Part shown: piece after piece, positions 62,992 to 64,000 of the stretch | How the letters are laid out: each line of letters starts with the position of its first letter | How positions within the stretch are numbered: position 1 is the stretch's first letter | Assembly (NCBI GenBank): GCA_965262505.1 | Contig: CBDHFM010000030.1 | Location: forward strand, 4,526,001-4,590,000 | Length of the DNA: 64,000 bases | Direction of reading: 5' to 3' | Source: JACPPO01 sp965262505 | GTDB lineage: Bacteria > Acidobacteriota > Vicinamibacteria > Vicinamibacterales > UBA2999 | Translations under genes and position numbers: made by a program | The notes under the pieces: model-generated | What the model was told of the DNA's origin: nothing | Databases searched by the model: none | What the model saw: only the letters and a program-made list of their open reading frames with translations

Positions 62992-63990
62992 ATGAAATTT
63001 CTGATCGTCGCAAGACAGAAAAAGAACGTCGATGCGTTCCGCACCACCATCGCGGCTTTGCTCCGGCAAGGACACACGGTCAGACTGGCGCTTCAGAACT
63101 GGGATGCGGGCCGTGAGGACAGAGTAGCAGAGGGGCTCGACTCCGCGCGGTTCGTGCTCGAAGCGGCACCGACTGGGCGAGGAGACGAATGGAGAACTCA
63201 GGCGCCGCTCGTACGGCGGCTGCGTGACTGGGTCCAGTATCTCGGTCCCGACTACACCGGCGCCGACAAACTGCGGATGCGCGTCGTCGACAGGTTGCGG
63301 GCCGAACTGGGAATCGCCGATGCCGTGTTCGGCGATGGTCTGGTGCCGGGGCTGGCCGTCTCGCAGGTCGAGCGGCTTCGCGAGCTGCTGGCAAGAGTCG
63401 AAGCAGTCATCCCGAACGATCCCCTCCATCACGAATTCATCTGTCGCGACAGGCCGGACGTTGTGCTGGTCACACCCGGCGTGCACTTCGGGTCGGCGCA
63501 GGCCGACTTCATCAAGAGCGCCCGCGCCGCCGGCATCCCCGTGTGGATGCTGGTATTCAGCTGGGATAATCTGAGCACCAAGGGCGCGCTCCACGTACCG
63601 CCGGACCTGATGTTCGCCTGGAACGAGCGACAGCGCACCGAGGCCGCCGCCCTCCACGGCTTTCCACCTGAACGCGTCGTGGTGGTCGGGGCGTCGCGCT
63701 TCGACGAGTTCTTCGAGCTGAAGCCGGTATTGTCACGGCGCCGATTTCTTGGGTCGATCGGCCTCGACGCCGACGCGCCGACGCTGCTGTACTTGTGCTC
63801 ATCGCGCTTCGTGGTGCGCCACGAGTTGAGCTTCATCCGGCGTTGGCTGGCGGCGGTGCGCACCTCCTCGGATCCGGCGCTGCGGCGCTGCAACGTGATC
63901 GTCCGACCGCATCCGGACATCGCGCTCCTCGATGATGATCGCGTCGAGCTGGTCGTCTGGCCCGAGCGCGTACGACGTGGTCCTGCTTGA
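62992..63990 (+). CDS. Putative glycosyltransferase-like surface polysaccharide protein
   Basis: A 332-residue product starting MKFLIVARQKKNVDAFRTTIAALLRQGHTVRLALQ, a Rossmann-like N-terminus of GT-B proteins. It then has RPDVVLVTPGVHFGSAQADFIKSARAAGIPVWMLVFSWDNLSTKG and PDLMFAWNERQRTEAAALHGFPPERVVVVGASRFDEFF. LLYLCSSRF and NVIVRPHPD follow in the second domain. The frame stops at TGA 63988, but the last bases in another frame read AYDVVLLDEEN, which looks like a continuation, so a frameshift near 63970 is possible. The gene is probably longer than shown here. The family is not firmly identified. Confidence 0.55.
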   Translation: MKFLIVARQKKNVDAFRTTIAALLRQGHTVRLALQNWDAGREDRVAEGLDSARFVLEAAPTGRGDEWRTQAPLVRRLRDWVQYLGPDYTGADKLRMRVVDRLRAELGIADAVFGDGLVPGLAVSQVERLRELLARVEAVIPNDPLHHEFICRDRPDVVLVTPGVHFGSAQADFIKSARAAGIPVWMLVFSWDNLSTKGALHVPPDLMFAWNERQRTEAAALHGFPPERVVVVGASRFDEFFELKPVLSRRRFLGSIGLDADAPTLLYLCSSRFVVRHELSFIRRWLAAVRTSSDPALRRCNVIVRPHPDIALLDDDRVELVVWPERVRRGPA

Positions 63991-64000
63991 CGAAGAGAAC

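Overview
The window is GC-rich bacterial DNA. Gene content suggests an Acidobacteriota member, possibly class Vicinamibacteria: an Oar-like TonB-dependent receptor with an N-terminal carboxypeptidase-like domain, a long-form IspH, TPR and RDD neighbours, and an NtrYX-like pair. This placement is inferred from gene content only; no rRNA or tRNA gene was recognised.

Positions 1-43,626 are mostly chromosomal housekeeping genes in short, overlapping operons. In order: folK; a Spy-like protein; ispH with an anti-sigma/ECF sigma pair; pckA; gatB; ftsEX; glycerate kinase; rnr; tatA; a TonB-type protein; a secreted VOC protein; yjbQ; groESL under a CIRCE element; purC and a small Fis-like protein; a flippase-like membrane protein; nrdR; an NtrYX-like pair; a D-threonine-aldolase-like enzyme; malonate transporter madLM; a large FAD/Fe-S dehydrogenase with an aminotransferase; glutamate formimidoyltransferase; a TPR relic; an RDD protein; pgpA; cinA; plsY; gpsA; ftsY; ribE-ribBA; and a TonB-dependent receptor. 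Several carry lesions: ftsX has two frameshifts, the NtrY-like kinase has an in-frame TGA at a Trp position, the TPR gene has a stop and a frameshift, and the receptor has a frameshift. Heptanucleotide arrays and a dispersed palindromic element occupy intergenic DNA.

Positions about 43,700-62,080 are an accessory region built of nested insertion sequences (IS630, ISAzo13 x2, IS256 of several kinds, an rve-type element, IS1380, IS3). Removing the insertions in silico exposes an older layer that looks like plasmid DNA: a RepA-like initiator, the tail of a ParA gene overlapping a ribbon-helix-helix partner gene, and a ribbon-helix-helix antitoxin/Doc toxin module with its own palindromic operator. 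The toxin and antitoxin genes are split across about 4.9 kb by two IS256 elements, one of which contains a third element. Eight-base target duplications confirm the reconstruction. A DUF2914 membrane protein also survives there.

Positions 62,081-64,000 return to chromosomal-type DNA: a SAM methyltransferase whose 5' part was removed at the IS3 edge, and a gene that may act in surface polysaccharide synthesis and runs towards the window end.

The main result is the decayed plasmid-like layer and its reconstruction. The density of broken genes could reflect real genome erosion or, for the single-base indels, sequencing error. The nonsense substitutions and duplicated IS targets are harder to explain as error.
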